Source: Clostridia bacterium
Lineage (GTDB): Bacteria; Bacillota_E; RBS10-35; JAJYVN01
Direction: 5' to 3'
DNA length: 12,206 nt
NCBI GenBank assembly: GCA_027335545.1
Contig: DAHWHV010000338.1
Location: 1 to 12,206, forward strand
The notes below the pieces were generated by a model. It searched no databases. It saw only the letters and a list, made by a program, of their open reading frames with translations, and had not been told where the DNA came from. A program made the position numbers and the translations under genes. This document shows, piece after piece, positions 1 through 6,922 of this stretch (within the stretch, counting starts at the first letter, position 1; each line of letters opens with the position of its first letter).

Positions 1-87
1 GAGCGGCCGGGCGGCGGCCGCCCGGGCCACCGCCGCCCGCCGCGCCGCAACGATCCGGGGCAGGAAGGGCTCGGCCGCACGGGTCAT
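1..87 (-). CDS. trpC: Indole-3-glycerol phosphate synthase, N-terminal fragment (cut by window edge)
   Basis: Only the first 29 codons are in the window, from an ATG at 87; the gene continues past base 1. The fragment reads MTRAAEPFLPRIVAARRAAV and then an Ala/Arg-rich stretch ending RPL. This matches the usual start of TrpC: a short lead, then a helix of the form ILxxIxAxKRxEVAxRK before the barrel. TrpC closes the indole ring of the anthranilate-derived CdRP in the cytoplasm. The ATG overlaps the trpD stop as ATGA, so translation is probably coupled. No catalytic residue is visible in this fragment. The assignment rests on the N-terminal pattern plus position directly after trpD, the usual order in trpEGDC operons. 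Confidence 0.8.
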   Translation of the reverse strand, partial: MTRAAEPFLPRIVAARRAAVARAAAARPL

Positions 88-1112
88 GCGCTCGCCCCCC
101 GGCACCCGGCCGTGTACCGCCGCCAGGCCTCCAGGAGCCGCCGGGCCGCCCCGTCCCGGATCGCCTCCCTGGCCCGCTCCACCCCGGCGGCGAGGTCGGC
201 CGCGGCGCCGGCGGCGAGCAGCGCCGCCCCGGCGTTGAGGCAGACGACGTCCTGGCGCGGCCCCGGTTCGCCGGAGAGCACGGCCAGGGTGATCGCCGCG
301 TTCTCCTGGGCGCTACCGCCGCGCAGGGCCCCGAGTGGGGCCTCCGGGAGGCCGGCGGACTCGGGCGTGACCTCCACGACGACCGGCGACCCGCCCCCGA
401 CCGCGTCGACGACGCGGGTCGCCCCCCCCAGCGTCAGCTCATCCAGGCCGTCGGCGCCATGCACCAGCAGCGCCCGGCGCGTGCCCAGCCGCAGCAGGAC
501 CTCCGCCAGGGGGGCCAGCAGGCGCTCCTCGGGGACGCCGACCAGTTGCACCTGGGCCCCCGCGGGGTTGCACAGGGGGCCCAGGAGGTTGAAGACGGTG
601 CGGAAGCCGAGCTCCCGGCGCGTCGGGCCGACGTGGCGCATCGCCGGGTGGTGGGTCTGGGCGAAGAGGAAGCCGATGCCCAGCTCGTCCAGGCAGGCGC
701 CGACCTCGGCGGGCGTCAGGTCCACCCGCACCCCGAGGGCCTCCAGCACGTCGGCGCTGCCGCAGCGGCTGCTGGCGGCGCGGTTGCCGTGCTTGGCCAC
801 GGGCACCCCCGCCGCTGCCACGACGATCGCCGCCGTGGTGGAGATGTTGAAGGTCCCGGCCCCGTCCCCGCCGGTCCCGCAGGTGTCCACCAGCAGGGCG
901 TGGCGGCTGCGCACCGGCAGGGCGAAGGCGCGCATGGCGCTCGCGCAGCCCAGCAGTTCCTCGACCGTCTCGCCCTTGCAGCGCAGGCCGGTGAGGAAGG
1001 AGCCGATCAGGGCGGGACTCGCCTCGCCGGACATGATGACCCGCATGGCCGACTCGGCCTCCGCCGCGCTGAGGTCGACGCGGGCCGCCAGTTTGCCGAG
1101 GATCGCCTGCAT
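84..1112 (-). CDS. trpD: Anthranilate phosphoribosyltransferase
   Basis: A 342-residue protein, the normal length for TrpD, which transfers phosphoribose from PRPP to anthranilate in step 2 of tryptophan synthesis. Family motifs are all present. The glycine-rich PRPP loop DTCGTGGDGAGTFNIST lies at about 76-92. KHGNRAASSRCGSADVLEALG lies at 107-127, split here as KHGNR at 107-111 and GSADVLEALG at 118-127. NLLGPLCNPA is at 175-184 and HGADGLDE at 218-225. The N-terminal helical domain (about 1-65) precedes the alpha/beta domain. I chose the ATG at 1112, 5 nt after the trpG stop, with GAGAGGGG about 11 nt upstream. A TTG at 1121 overlapping the trpG stop would add three residues but sits too close to that site. 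The stop overlaps the trpC start (ATGA). KHGNRAASSRCGS deviates slightly from the commoner KHGNRSVSSKSGS. Confidence 0.96.
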   Translation of the reverse strand: MQAILGKLAARVDLSAAEAESAMRVIMSGEASPALIGSFLTGLRCKGETVEELLGCASAMRAFALPVRSRHALLVDTCGTGGDGAGTFNISTTAAIVVAAAGVPVAKHGNRAASSRCGSADVLEALGVRVDLTPAEVGACLDELGIGFLFAQTHHPAMRHVGPTRRELGFRTVFNLLGPLCNPAGAQVQLVGVPEERLLAPLAEVLLRLGTRRALLVHGADGLDELTLGGATRVVDAVGGGSPVVVEVTPESAGLPEAPLGALRGGSAQENAAITLAVLSGEPGPRQDVVCLNAGAALLAAGAAADLAAGVERAREAIRDGAARRLLEAWRRYTAGCRGASA

Positions 1113-1117
1113 GGGGA

Positions 1118-1807
1118 TCAACGCCCCTCTCCGCCGCTCTGGGTCGGGGACCCGGCCGCGGGCCCGTCCGGTCCAGCCGCGCCCGGCCCGCCGCGTTGCG
1201 CGCCGCCCCGGGCCGCCCAGGCCAGCGCCCCCGCCAGGAAGTTGCCGAGGAGGCGCTTCCCGTCGGGGGTCAGGATGGACTCGGGATGGAACTGCACGCC
1301 CTCGACGGGGTGGCGGCGGTGGCGCAGGCCCATGATCACGCCGTCGTCGCTGGTGGCGGTGACCTCCAGTTCCGCGGGGAGGCCCTGCGGCCGCACGCAG
1401 AGGGAGTGGTAGCGGGTCGCCACGAAGGGGTTGGGTACCCCGGCGTACAGGGGCCCGCCCCGGTGGCGAATCTCGGAGGTCTTGCCGTGCATCAGCTCCG
1501 GCGCCAGGACCACCTCGCCGCCGTAGACCAGCCCGATGGCCTGGTGCCCCAGGCAGACGCCCAGCAGCGGCACGGCCGGACCCAGGGCCCGGATCAGCTC
1601 GCAGCAGACGCCGGCGGCCTCCGGCCGCCCCGGCCCGGGCGAGAGCAGGAGCGCGTCGGGCCGCAGGGCGACCGCCCCCGCGACGGTGATGCGGTCGTTG
1701 CGGTGGACGACCGGCGCCGCGCCCAGCTCCGCCAGGTACTGCACCAAGTTGTAGGTGAAGGAGTCGTAGTTGTCGATCACCAGCACGGTCGGCGCCGCCC
1801 CGCTCAT
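1118..1807 (-). CDS. trpG: Anthranilate synthase component II (glutamine amidotransferase)
   Basis: A 229-residue class I glutamine amidotransferase that releases ammonia from glutamine for TrpE in making anthranilate from chorismate. It opens with the typical [18 protein letters not shown] (8-25), followed by LSPGPGRP at 55-62. The nucleophile elbow [10 protein letters not shown] (83-92) places the catalytic Cys at 85, and VQFHPES (171-177) supplies the His174-Glu176 pair. HGKTS at 107-111 is also typical. The ATG at 1807 overlaps the trpE stop as ATGA. Residues from about 199 to the end form a Gly/Ala/Pro-rich tail beyond the usual family end, probably disordered. The same subunit can serve aminodeoxychorismate synthase (PabA) in some bacteria, so a dual role is possible; the operon context supports TrpG. 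Confidence 0.95.
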   Translation of the reverse strand: MSGAAPTVLVIDNYDSFTYNLVQYLAELGAAPVVHRNDRITVAGAVALRPDALLLSPGPGRPEAAGVCCELIRALGPAVPLLGVCLGHQAIGLVYGGEVVLAPELMHGKTSEIRHRGGPLYAGVPNPFVATRYHSLCVRPQGLPAELEVTATSDDGVIMGLRHRRHPVEGVQFHPESILTPDGKRLLGNFLAGALAWAARGGAQRGGPGAAGPDGPAAGSPTQSGGEGR

Positions 1808-3579
1808 CGCGGCCCCCCTCCCGTGGTCCCGGCCGCGGGTGCGGCGGTGCCCCCGGCCGTCGCTGCGGCGGTGGCACCGGTCGCGGCCCCGGAGCCCGGC
1901 GGTCGGGAGGCGGCGACGCCCTCGACGGCCTCCAGGGCACGCAGCACGGCAGAGGCCTTGTTCAGGGACTCCTGGTACTCGGCCGCGGGGCGCGAGTCGT
2001 AGACGATGCCGCCGCCGGCCTGGACGGAGGCCACGCCGTCCCGCAGGGCCAACGTGCGGATGCAGATCGCCGTGTCGGCGTTGCCGTCGTACGAGAAGTA
2101 GGCCACGCAGCCGCCGTAGGGCCCGCGCCGGTGCGGCTCCAGGGCGGCGATGATCTCCATCGCCCGGACCTTGGGCGCGCCCGTGAGGGTCCCGGCCGGG
2201 AAGCAGGCCGCCAGGGCCGCGAAGGCGTCCAGTTCGGGCCGCAGGCGGCCGCGCACGCCGGAGACCAGGTGCATCACGTGCGAGAAGCGCTCGATGACCA
2301 GTTGCTCGGGGACCTGGACCGTCCCGGGGACCGCGACGCGACCGATGTCGTTGCGGCCGAGGTCGACCAGCATCACGTGCTCGGCCACCTCCTTGGGGTC
2401 GGCCCGCAGCTCGGCCTCCAGCGCCGCGTCCTCGGCGGGGCTCGCCCCGCGCGGCCGGGTGCCGGCGATCGGCCGCGTCTCCACGACCCCGTCCTGGACG
2501 CGCACCAGCATCTCCGGCGAGGCACCGACCAGTTGGTAGGCGCCGAAGTCCAGCAGGTACATGTACGGGGAGGGGTTGACGGCCCGCAACACGCGGTAGA
2601 CCTGCAGCGCCTCCCCGGCGAAGGGACGAGACAGGCGCTGGCTGAGCACCACCTGGAAGATGTCTCCCACGCGGATGTGCCCCCGCGCCGCCGCCACCAT
2701 CGCGGCGTGCGCCTCGGCCGTCATGTTGGCCTGTCCCGTCGTGGGCCCGGGCGGGGGCAGGGCCAGGGGCGGCATCGCCGGCAACGGCCCCTCCAGCGCG
2801 GCGCGGGTGCGCGCGATCGCCTCCAGGGCGCGGCCGTACGCCGCCGCCGGATCGCCCCGCCGCGGGGCGGCGTGGATCACCAGCAGCCGGTGCCGCAGGT
2901 GGTCGACGACGACCACCTGCTCGGTGAGCAGGAACGCCGCCTCGGGCCAGTCCGTCCCATCGTCGGGCAGGCGGGGGATGTCCTCCAGGTGGTGGATCAG
3001 CTCGTAGCCGAAGAAGCCGACGGCCCCACCCCAAAACGGCGGCAACCCCGCCGGGGCGGCCGGCACGAAGCGGCGCAGCAGTTCGCGCAGCACCTCCAGG
3101 GGGTTGCCGGCGCAGACCTCCAGGGTGGCGCCAGGGGCGGAGGGTTGCGCCGCGTCCCGCGCGGCCTTCACCTCCGCCGCGGAGGGTTGCGCCGCGCCCC
3201 CCGCGGCCTTCACCTCCGCCGCGGAGGGTTGCGCCGCGCCCCGCGCGGCCTTCACCTCCGCCGCGGAGGGTTGCGCCGCGTCCCCAGCGGCCTCCGCCGC
3301 GGAGGGTTGCGCCGCGTCCCCAGCGGCGTAGCGGACCCGCACCTCGCGCAGATCCGCCTCGAGGGTGGCGAAGGGACGCACCCCGATGAAGGAGTAACGC
3401 CCGAAGCGCCCCTGCTCGGCGCTCTCCAGCAGGTAGGCCGCCCCCAGCGGCCGGAGCTTGGCGTAGAGGCCGATCGGGGTGTCCAGGTCGGAGACCGCCT
3501 CCCAGACCACCGGCACCACGTTGCCGCTGCGCGCGCGCGCCAGGTACCCCGCGAGATCCGGTTGCACATCCCCCGCCAC
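1804..3579 (-). CDS. trpE: Anthranilate synthase component I
   Basis: A 591-residue chorismate-utilising enzyme that makes anthranilate with TrpG. The N-terminal half has the feedback-site LLES (50-53) and GRYSFIG (60-66). The C-terminal chorismate-binding domain has [10 protein letters not shown] (369-378), [12 protein letters not shown] (404-415), [18 protein letters not shown] (460-477) and [10 protein letters not shown] (520-529) followed by EYQESLNKA. Ordinary TrpE is about 490-520 residues. The excess here is a repeat insertion at about 86-149 and an Ala/Gly/Pro-rich tail after about 556. I chose GTG at 3579, which has a G-rich site (GAGGGGG) 8 nt upstream and starts just before the conserved [18 protein letters not shown] region. 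GTGs at 3588 and 3567 are alternatives. The frame stays open upstream to 3933, but that part runs through the T-box leader and is not coding. The stop overlaps the trpG start. Expression is probably set by the upstream T-box. Confidence 0.95.
   Translation of the reverse strand: MAGDVQPDLAGYLARARSGNVVPVVWEAVSDLDTPIGLYAKLRPLGAAYLLESAEQGRFGRYSFIGVRPFATLEADLREVRVRYAAGDAAQPSAAEAAGDAAQPSAAEVKAARGAAQPSAAEVKAAGGAAQPSAAEVKAARDAAQPSAPGATLEVCAGNPLEVLRELLRRFVPAAPAGLPPFWGGAVGFFGYELIHHLEDIPRLPDDGTDWPEAAFLLTEQVVVVDHLRHRLLVIHAAPRRGDPAAAYGRALEAIARTRAALEGPLPAMPPLALPPPGPTTGQANMTAEAHAAMVAAARGHIRVGDIFQVVLSQRLSRPFAGEALQVYRVLRAVNPSPYMYLLDFGAYQLVGASPEMLVRVQDGVVETRPIAGTRPRGASPAEDAALEAELRADPKEVAEHVMLVDLGRNDIGRVAVPGTVQVPEQLVIERFSHVMHLVSGVRGRLRPELDAFAALAACFPAGTLTGAPKVRAMEIIAALEPHRRGPYGGCVAYFSYDGNADTAICIRTLALRDGVASVQAGGGIVYDSRPAAEYQESLNKASAVLRALEAVEGVAASRPPGSGAATGATAAATAGGTAAPAAGTTGGGPR
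3139..3328 (-). repeat. In-frame 42-bp tandem repeat inside trpE
   Basis: The plus-strand string ggagggttgcgccgcg recurs at 3139, 3181, 3223, 3265 and 3301. Three units are 42 bp, one is 36 bp, and the last is partial. All periods are multiples of three, so the trpE frame is kept. On the minus strand each unit encodes a variant of [14 protein letters not shown] (14 residues; 12 in the short unit, which lacks VK). The block lies at TrpE residues about 86-149, between the strand ending REVRVRY and the helix [10 protein letters not shown]. That is a surface-loop position in the N-terminal domain, so the loop is probably expanded without touching the active site. Near-identity of the units suggests recent slippage expansion. 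Confidence 0.93.
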
Positions 3580-3632
3580 CCGACCCACCCCCTCGCCGCG
3601 TTGCTCTCCAGCCGCGCCCCCGGAGCCGCGCG

Positions 3633-3660
3633 GGCCCCGCCCGGGAGAGGGGGCGGGGCC
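3633..3660 (-). other. GC-rich hairpin between the T-box terminator and trpE
   Basis: Arms ggccccgccc (3633-3642) and gggcggggcc (3651-3660) form a perfect 10-bp stem with an 8-nt loop. It starts 4 nt after the U-tract of the T-box terminator and ends 54 nt before the chosen trpE start. No T-run follows on either strand, so it is not a standard intrinsic terminator. It could stabilise the read-through mRNA or slow translation initiation; its role is not known from the sequence. Confidence 0.6.
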
Positions 3661-3663
3661 GTT

Positions 3664-3703
3664 AAACGAAAACGCCCTTCCCCCCATCTCCGGGGCGAAA
3701 GGC
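3664..3703 (-). terminator. trpE: T-box regulated intrinsic terminator ahead of trpE
   Basis: In the minus-strand RNA, GCCTTTCGCCCC (3703-3692) pairs with GGGGGGAAGGGC (3685-3674) around the loop GGAGAT. The stem has one G-G mismatch and one G-U pair and is followed by GTTTTCGTTT (3673-3664). The 5' arm is shared with the 3' arm of the antiterminator (3698-3691), so the two structures exclude each other, as expected for a T-box switch. Confidence 0.88.
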
Positions 3704-4040
3704 TCGCGGTGCCACCCGTATCCGGCCCCGTACCAGGGACGAGCCGCCGACGCGCGGGCTGATCCAGCCCTCGCCGCGGCCCCCACATGGCGTGGGAACC
3801 GAACTCTGCCGGCACCCTCTGCGGGGCGGGCGCCCCACAGGACCGATGCCGTCGCCCCGCTATCGGCGGGCGCCGCCGCCGGCCCATTCCTCCGGGCCGG
3901 GCGCTTCGAGGGCCATTTCGGTCGGCGCGTCACACCGGGCTCACACTGCGGCGGGAGCCGAGGACGGGCGCCAACGGCGCCCGGACCGGACCCGCCCCCC
4001 GGTTCGCTGTGGGGACGCCTGCCGCCTACTTCTCCTCTTC
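3664..4040 (-). promoter_or_regulatory. T-box riboswitch, predicted tRNA-Trp specific, controlling trpEGDC
   Basis: The T-box core GGGTGGCACCGCG is at 3717-3705. It folds into a textbook antiterminator. Helix A1 is CGGG (3718-3715) with CCCG (3694-3691). The 7-nt bulge is UGGCACC (3714-3708). Helix A2 is GCGA (3707-3704) with UCGC (3698-3695). The bulge UGGC would pair with a tRNA 3' end GCCA; bacterial tRNA-Trp normally has discriminator G, which fits. Stem I can be drawn at 4037-3908. Base GAGG (4037-4034) pairs with CCUC (3911-3908), and the loop-E element AGUA (4030-4027) faces GAA. GGCGGCAGGCGUC (4026-4014) pairs with GACGCGCCGACC (3931-3920), leaving an AG bulge. The specifier loop holds GAAAUGGC, with the Trp codon UGG at 3915-3913. 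The family's usual spacing from GAA is not certain here: strict GAA+3 would read AUG, so UGG is favoured by the downstream genes and the discriminator match. Uncharged tRNA-Trp should prevent termination and switch the operon on. Confidence 0.88.
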
Positions 4041-4084
4041 ATTGCGCTCGTCTGCGATTGCGCTCGTCTGCGATTGCGCTCGTC
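4041..4084 (-). repeat. 16-bp direct repeat in the trp leader, 2.75 copies
   Basis: The plus-strand unit attgcgctcgtctgcg occurs at 4041-4056 and 4057-4072 without change, then 12 bases of a third copy at 4073-4084. It lies between the predicted transcription start (about 4096) and the base of T-box Stem I, so it would be in the first 60 nt of the leader RNA. No coding or known T-box element explains it. Confidence 0.85.
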
Positions 4085-4102
4085 GGGAACCGCGCTGCAG
4101 TC

Positions 4103-4131
4103 AGGCTAGCGAAGGGAGGCGCGGGTGTCAA
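4103..4131 (-). promoter_or_regulatory. Sigma-70/SigA-type promoter of the trp operon
   Basis: On the minus strand a perfect -35 TTGACA (4131-4126) is followed by a 17-bp spacer and the -10 TAGCCT (4108-4103), which keeps the key T, A and final T. Predicted start is near 4096. The leader to the trpE start would be about 520 nt and contains the whole T-box. Position and spacing relative to the T-box strengthen the call. Confidence 0.75.
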
Positions 4132-4322
4132 GGTGTGGGAGCGGGGCGTGGCGCCGCCCGCTCCGCTCGCTGGTGCCCGTGCGCGTTTGGCGCTCCACGG
4201 GGGCGAGCAGGAGTTCCCGGAAGCGGTGGTCGTGCGGGTGTGGCGGTCCACGTGGTCCAGGCCCATCGCCCCGCGTCGGGGGGCGTGACCCACGCCAGGG
4301 GCGGCCCACCCGCACGGACCGT
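4132..4322. other. Intergenic spacer between the MFS gene and the trp promoter
   Basis: No gene is supported here. Two small adjacent hairpins could end the MFS transcript coming from the right: CCCCG/CGGGG around CGT (4269-4281) and GGCGTG/CACGCC around ACC (4282-4296). Neither has a T-run on the minus strand, so terminator function is only possible. An 8-bp palindrome CCACGTGG lies at 4248-4255. Both flanking units read leftward, so some MFS read-through into the trp leader is conceivable. Confidence 0.4.
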
Positions 4323-6113
4323 CTACGAGGACCCTGATTCCTCCGGCGACCACTCGCGCGGCGGCGGCGCCTCCCCCCGAGCCAGGCCCGGCGGCGCGGC
4401 CTCACTCGCCTCGCCATGCACGTAGCGGCCGCCCCGCGACCAGGACGCCGCGGCCGCCAGGAGGCAGGCGACGATGGCGAAGACGAGCGCCTCGTGCAGG
4501 CCGGCGTCGAACGGCGCCGCGATCAGCGACGGGAAGAAGGAACGACCGGTCAGGGCCGCCGCGTTGGCCGCCGAGAGATGGGCGAGGACCCGCGCGCCCT
4601 GCGCGCGCAGCAACTGCTGGACCGGATTGTAGCCCAGGAAGGCCGCGAAGAGGATGGAGACCGGCGGCAGGTGCGCGATGCTCCGGGCCACCGCCGCGGG
4701 CACGCCATGCGCCACCAGGCCGGCCGACATGGTCACCGGCAGGGTGCCGGCCAGCCCGGCGATCATCAGGCTGAAGAAGATGCCGAGGGAGAGGACCTGC
4801 GCCGAGTTCTGGAAGGTGCTGTTCATGCCCCCGCCGGCCCCCCGGTGTTCGGGCGGCAGGCTGTTCATGATGCTGGCCCGGTTCGGCGAGGCGAAGGCGC
4901 CCATGGCCAGGCCGATCAAGAGCAGCGTCCCGCCGAAGGCGGGGAACGGAAAGTCGACGGGGAGCAGGTCTAGCAGGACGAAGGCCAGCGCGGACACCAG
5001 CATGCCGCCGGTGGCGAACAGGCGGGCATCGAAGCGGTCGGAGAGGTAGCCCGATAGCGGGCCCGCGAGCATGAAGCCGGCGCTGAGCGGCAGCATGTAG
5101 ATTCCGGCCCACAGCGGGGTGACGCTGAAGCTGAAGCCGTGCAGCGGCAGCCAGATCCCCTGCAGCCAGATGATCAGCATGAACATCAGGCCACCCCGGG
5201 CGACCGCCGAGAGGAAGCTGGAGAACACACCGAAGGTGTAGGCGCGGATGCGGAAGAGCGCGAGGCGGAACATGGGGTGGGCGTTGCGCGCCTGCCAAAG
5301 GGCGAAGCCGGCCAGGCAGGCCGCCCCCAGCGCCAGTTCGGCCAGCACGCGCGGGTTGGTCCAGCCCATGGTGTGCGCGGCAAAGGGCTGGATGCCGCCG
5401 GTGATGCCCACCATCACCAGCGTGAGCCCGACGGCGAACGTGGCGTTGCCCCACCAATCCACCGGCTCGCGCCGACGGATGCCGTTGTCGCGCAGTTTGA
5501 GATAGGCCCACACGGTGCCGAACAGGCCGAAGGGCACCGACACCAGGAACACCAGGCGCCAGTTGATCGGCGCGAGGATGCCTCCCAGGACGAGCCCGAT
5601 GAAGTTGCCGCTGATCCCGGCGATGTTGTTGATCCCCAGGGCCAACCCCCGCTGGTTCGCCGGGAAGGCATCGGTGAGGATCGCCACGGAGTTGGCCATC
5701 AGGAAGGCCCCGCCGATCCCCTGCACGACGCGCATGCCGATCAGCCAGTCGGCGCCGGCGGCCCCGGTCATCCAGTCGATGGTCAAGAGCAGCGAGGCCG
5801 CCGTGTAGATGACGAAGCCCAGGTTGTACATGCGGACCCGGCCGAACATGTCGCCCAGGCGGCCCAGGCTCACGACCAGCACGCTGCTGACCACCAGGTA
5901 GCCCAGGATCATCCACAGCAGGTAGAAGCTGTTGCCGGGCACCAGGGGGTTGAGGTGGATGCCCCGGAAGATGTCCGGCATGGCGATGAGCATGATGGAG
6001 CCGTCGATCGTCGCCAGCAGCACGGCGACCGTGGTGTTGGACAGGGCCAACCACTTGTAGCCGTCGCCGCCACGCACCCGGTCGGCGCCCGCGCGCAGGG
6101 ACTGTGCCGCCAA
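4323..6113 (-). CDS. DHA2-type MFS drug/proton antiporter (about 14 TM)
   Basis: About 596 residues, mostly hydrophobic. It starts with the recognisable YKWLALSNTTVAVLLATIDG (19-38) containing the first membrane segment. Motif A GRLGDMFGRVRM is at 84-95, and GMRVVQGIGGAFLMANS (126-142) is a typical TM4 region. The antiporter-like motif C region GISGNFIGLVLGGIL is at 166-180. A second-half loop GYLSDRFDARLF (355-366) echoes motif A. Length and hydrophobic pattern fit the 14-TM DHA2 (EmrB/QacA) subfamily at the cytoplasmic membrane. The start is uncertain: I use TTG at 6113, with GGTGG 7 nt upstream. GTG at 6077 would start just before YKWLAL and has no clear ribosome site. The frame stays open upstream through the MarR gene, but that part is a shadow. 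The C-terminal 30 residues are acidic and Pro-rich. Substrate cannot be read from sequence; 95 nt after a MarR gene, it probably exports a compound sensed by that regulator. Confidence 0.9.
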   Translation of the reverse strand: MAAQSLRAGADRVRGGDGYKWLALSNTTVAVLLATIDGSIMLIAMPDIFRGIHLNPLVPGNSFYLLWMILGYLVVSSVLVVSLGRLGDMFGRVRMYNLGFVIYTAASLLLTIDWMTGAAGADWLIGMRVVQGIGGAFLMANSVAILTDAFPANQRGLALGINNIAGISGNFIGLVLGGILAPINWRLVFLVSVPFGLFGTVWAYLKLRDNGIRRREPVDWWGNATFAVGLTLVMVGITGGIQPFAAHTMGWTNPRVLAELALGAACLAGFALWQARNAHPMFRLALFRIRAYTFGVFSSFLSAVARGGLMFMLIIWLQGIWLPLHGFSFSVTPLWAGIYMLPLSAGFMLAGPLSGYLSDRFDARLFATGGMLVSALAFVLLDLLPVDFPFPAFGGTLLLIGLAMGAFASPNRASIMNSLPPEHRGAGGGMNSTFQNSAQVLSLGIFFSLMIAGLAGTLPVTMSAGLVAHGVPAAVARSIAHLPPVSILFAAFLGYNPVQQLLRAQGARVLAHLSAANAAALTGRSFFPSLIAAPFDAGLHEALVFAIVACLLAAAASWSRGGRYVHGEASEAAPPGLARGEAPPPREWSPEESGSS

Positions 6114-6130
6114 GGTCTGACCACCATTCC

Positions 6131-6145
6131 CCCGGAGACTCCGGG
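6131..6145. promoter_or_regulatory. 15-bp perfect palindrome in the marR-MFS gap
   Basis: CCCGGAG-A-CTCCGGG, two perfect 7-bp arms with one central base. It ends 17 nt upstream of the MFS start chosen here. It could be a regulator binding site or an RNA hairpin near the MFS ribosome binding site. Only the symmetry is seen; function is inferred. Confidence 0.4.
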
Positions 6146-6208
6146 TCTTGAGACACGGGCGCTGCGGGAACTCGGGCCGCGGTGGGCTTGGCCCAGGCCG
6201 GTGCGGGC

Positions 6209-6667
6209 TCAGGACGGCCGCGAGGGGTTCAGGGTCCGGGCCAACCCCGCCAGACCCAGGAAAAGCCCCCGACGCTCCACCGGGCGCAGCCGCTCCACAA
6301 CCCCACGGAGCGCCTGGTACTGCCGCTGGCGCGCCGCCTCCAGGGCCGCGTGCCCCTGAGCGCTGGCGCCCAGGGGCACCGCACGGCGGTCCGCCCCCGG
6401 GTCGTGGCGCTGCACCAGCCCCCGGCGCACCAGGGCGTCGACCGCGGCGCTGACGGTGGCCGGCGTGACGTCCAGTTCCGCGGCCAGTTCGCTGGCCAGG
6501 CGCAGGCGGTCCGCGACCCGCTTCAGCAGGCGGTATTCCGTCAGCGACAGACCGCCGCCCCCGGAACCCGTTCCCGCGGCCGCCTGGCGCAGCAGGCGCA
6601 CCACGGAGGTGACCACTTCCAGGGCCTGACCGGTCTCGGGCACCCATCCCGGGGTTGCGCTGGACAC
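6209..6667 (-). CDS. MarR-family winged-helix transcriptional regulator
   Basis: A 152-residue protein of typical MarR length. The winged helix-turn-helix spans about 40-103. LSLTEYRLLKRVAD (40-53) is the first DNA-binding-domain helix, and ASELAAELDVTPATVSAAVDALVRRGLV (58-85) gives the helix-turn-helix and recognition helix. RHDPGADRRAVPLGAS (88-103) is the beta wing with the family's DRR signature. N- and C-terminal helices (about 14-30 and 108-145) would form the dimer interface. The start is GTG at 6667 with GGGGGAGG 5 nt upstream; there is no closer ATG. It precedes an MFS exporter on the same strand, the common arrangement in which a MarR repressor controls itself and the pump in response to a ligand. 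The ligand is unknown. Confidence 0.88.
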   Translation of the reverse strand: MSSATPGWVPETGQALEVVTSVVRLLRQAAAGTGSGGGGLSLTEYRLLKRVADRLRLASELAAELDVTPATVSAAVDALVRRGLVQRHDPGADRRAVPLGASAQGHAALEAARQRQYQALRGVVERLRPVERRGLFLGLAGLARTLNPSRPS

Positions 6668-6700
6668 GCCTGCCTCCCCCGCGCCGCACGGCGCAGATCC

Positions 6701-6739
6701 ATTTAGGATGCCTACCTATATATCCCCCAAACTATATAG
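6701..6739. promoter_or_regulatory. AT-rich promoter/operator island upstream of marR
   Basis: This is a clear AT-rich patch in very GC-rich DNA. It holds TAGG-ATG-CCTA (6704-6714), CTATATAT (6716-6723) and the palindrome CTATATAG (6732-6739). On the minus strand it could supply -10 boxes for marR, but several placements are possible and none has a strong -35. A -35-like TTGGCT is at 6747-6742. The symmetric elements are candidate MarR half-sites, 28 to 66 bp from the marR start. The divergent deacetylase gene starts 184 bp to the right and may share the region. Confidence 0.5.
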
Positions 6740-6821
6740 CCAGCCAAGGGCGAGCGCAACGGCGCGGCCGCGGCTGGGCCTACTAGCCTCCCCCCCACCG
6801 GCACGACTTCACCCTGAACGC

Positions 6822-6838
6822 CCCCTCCCAGGGAGGGG
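6822..6838. other. Perfect 8-bp inverted repeat upstream of the deacetylase gene
   Basis: CCCCTCCC-A-GGGAGGGG lies 85 bp before the deacetylase start, in the 255-bp divergent gap between marR and the deacetylase. The one-base centre makes it a better candidate protein site than an RNA hairpin. No good plus-strand -35/-10 pair was found in this gap, so the deacetylase promoter is not placed. Confidence 0.35.
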
Positions 6839-6922
6839 CCCGGAGCACCGCGCCGAAGCCCCGCGGCGGTACGCGACCCCCCGGGAGCCCGGGGCCCGTC
6901 GCGGCCGGAGGGTGGGGACGCG

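Noticed and set aside
3633..3660. GC-rich hairpin as the trp attenuator terminator
   Set aside because: No U-run follows it; the terminator with a U-tract is the T-box one at 3664-3703.
112..3762. Long plus-strand open frames opposite the trp genes
   Set aside because: They are antisense shadows in GC-rich DNA, with Arg/Pro/Ala/Gly-rich translations and no recognisable motif.
3580..3933. Upstream extension of the trpE frame, including an ATG at 3687
   Set aside because: The ATG lies in the loop of the T-box terminator and the extension runs through riboswitch structures; the GTG at 3579 fits the TrpE N-terminus better.
3580..4096. Trp leader-peptide attenuation
   Set aside because: No short open frame with tandem Trp codons next to the terminator was found; the T-box explains the leader.
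6127..6127. ATG at 6127 as MFS start
   Set aside because: It has a G-rich sequence before it but is out of frame with the transporter and its frame does not give a membrane protein.
6114..6689. Extension of the MFS frame across the marR gene
   Set aside because: Its translation is low-complexity Arg/Gly/Pro sequence in a frame antagonistic to a clear MarR protein on the same strand.
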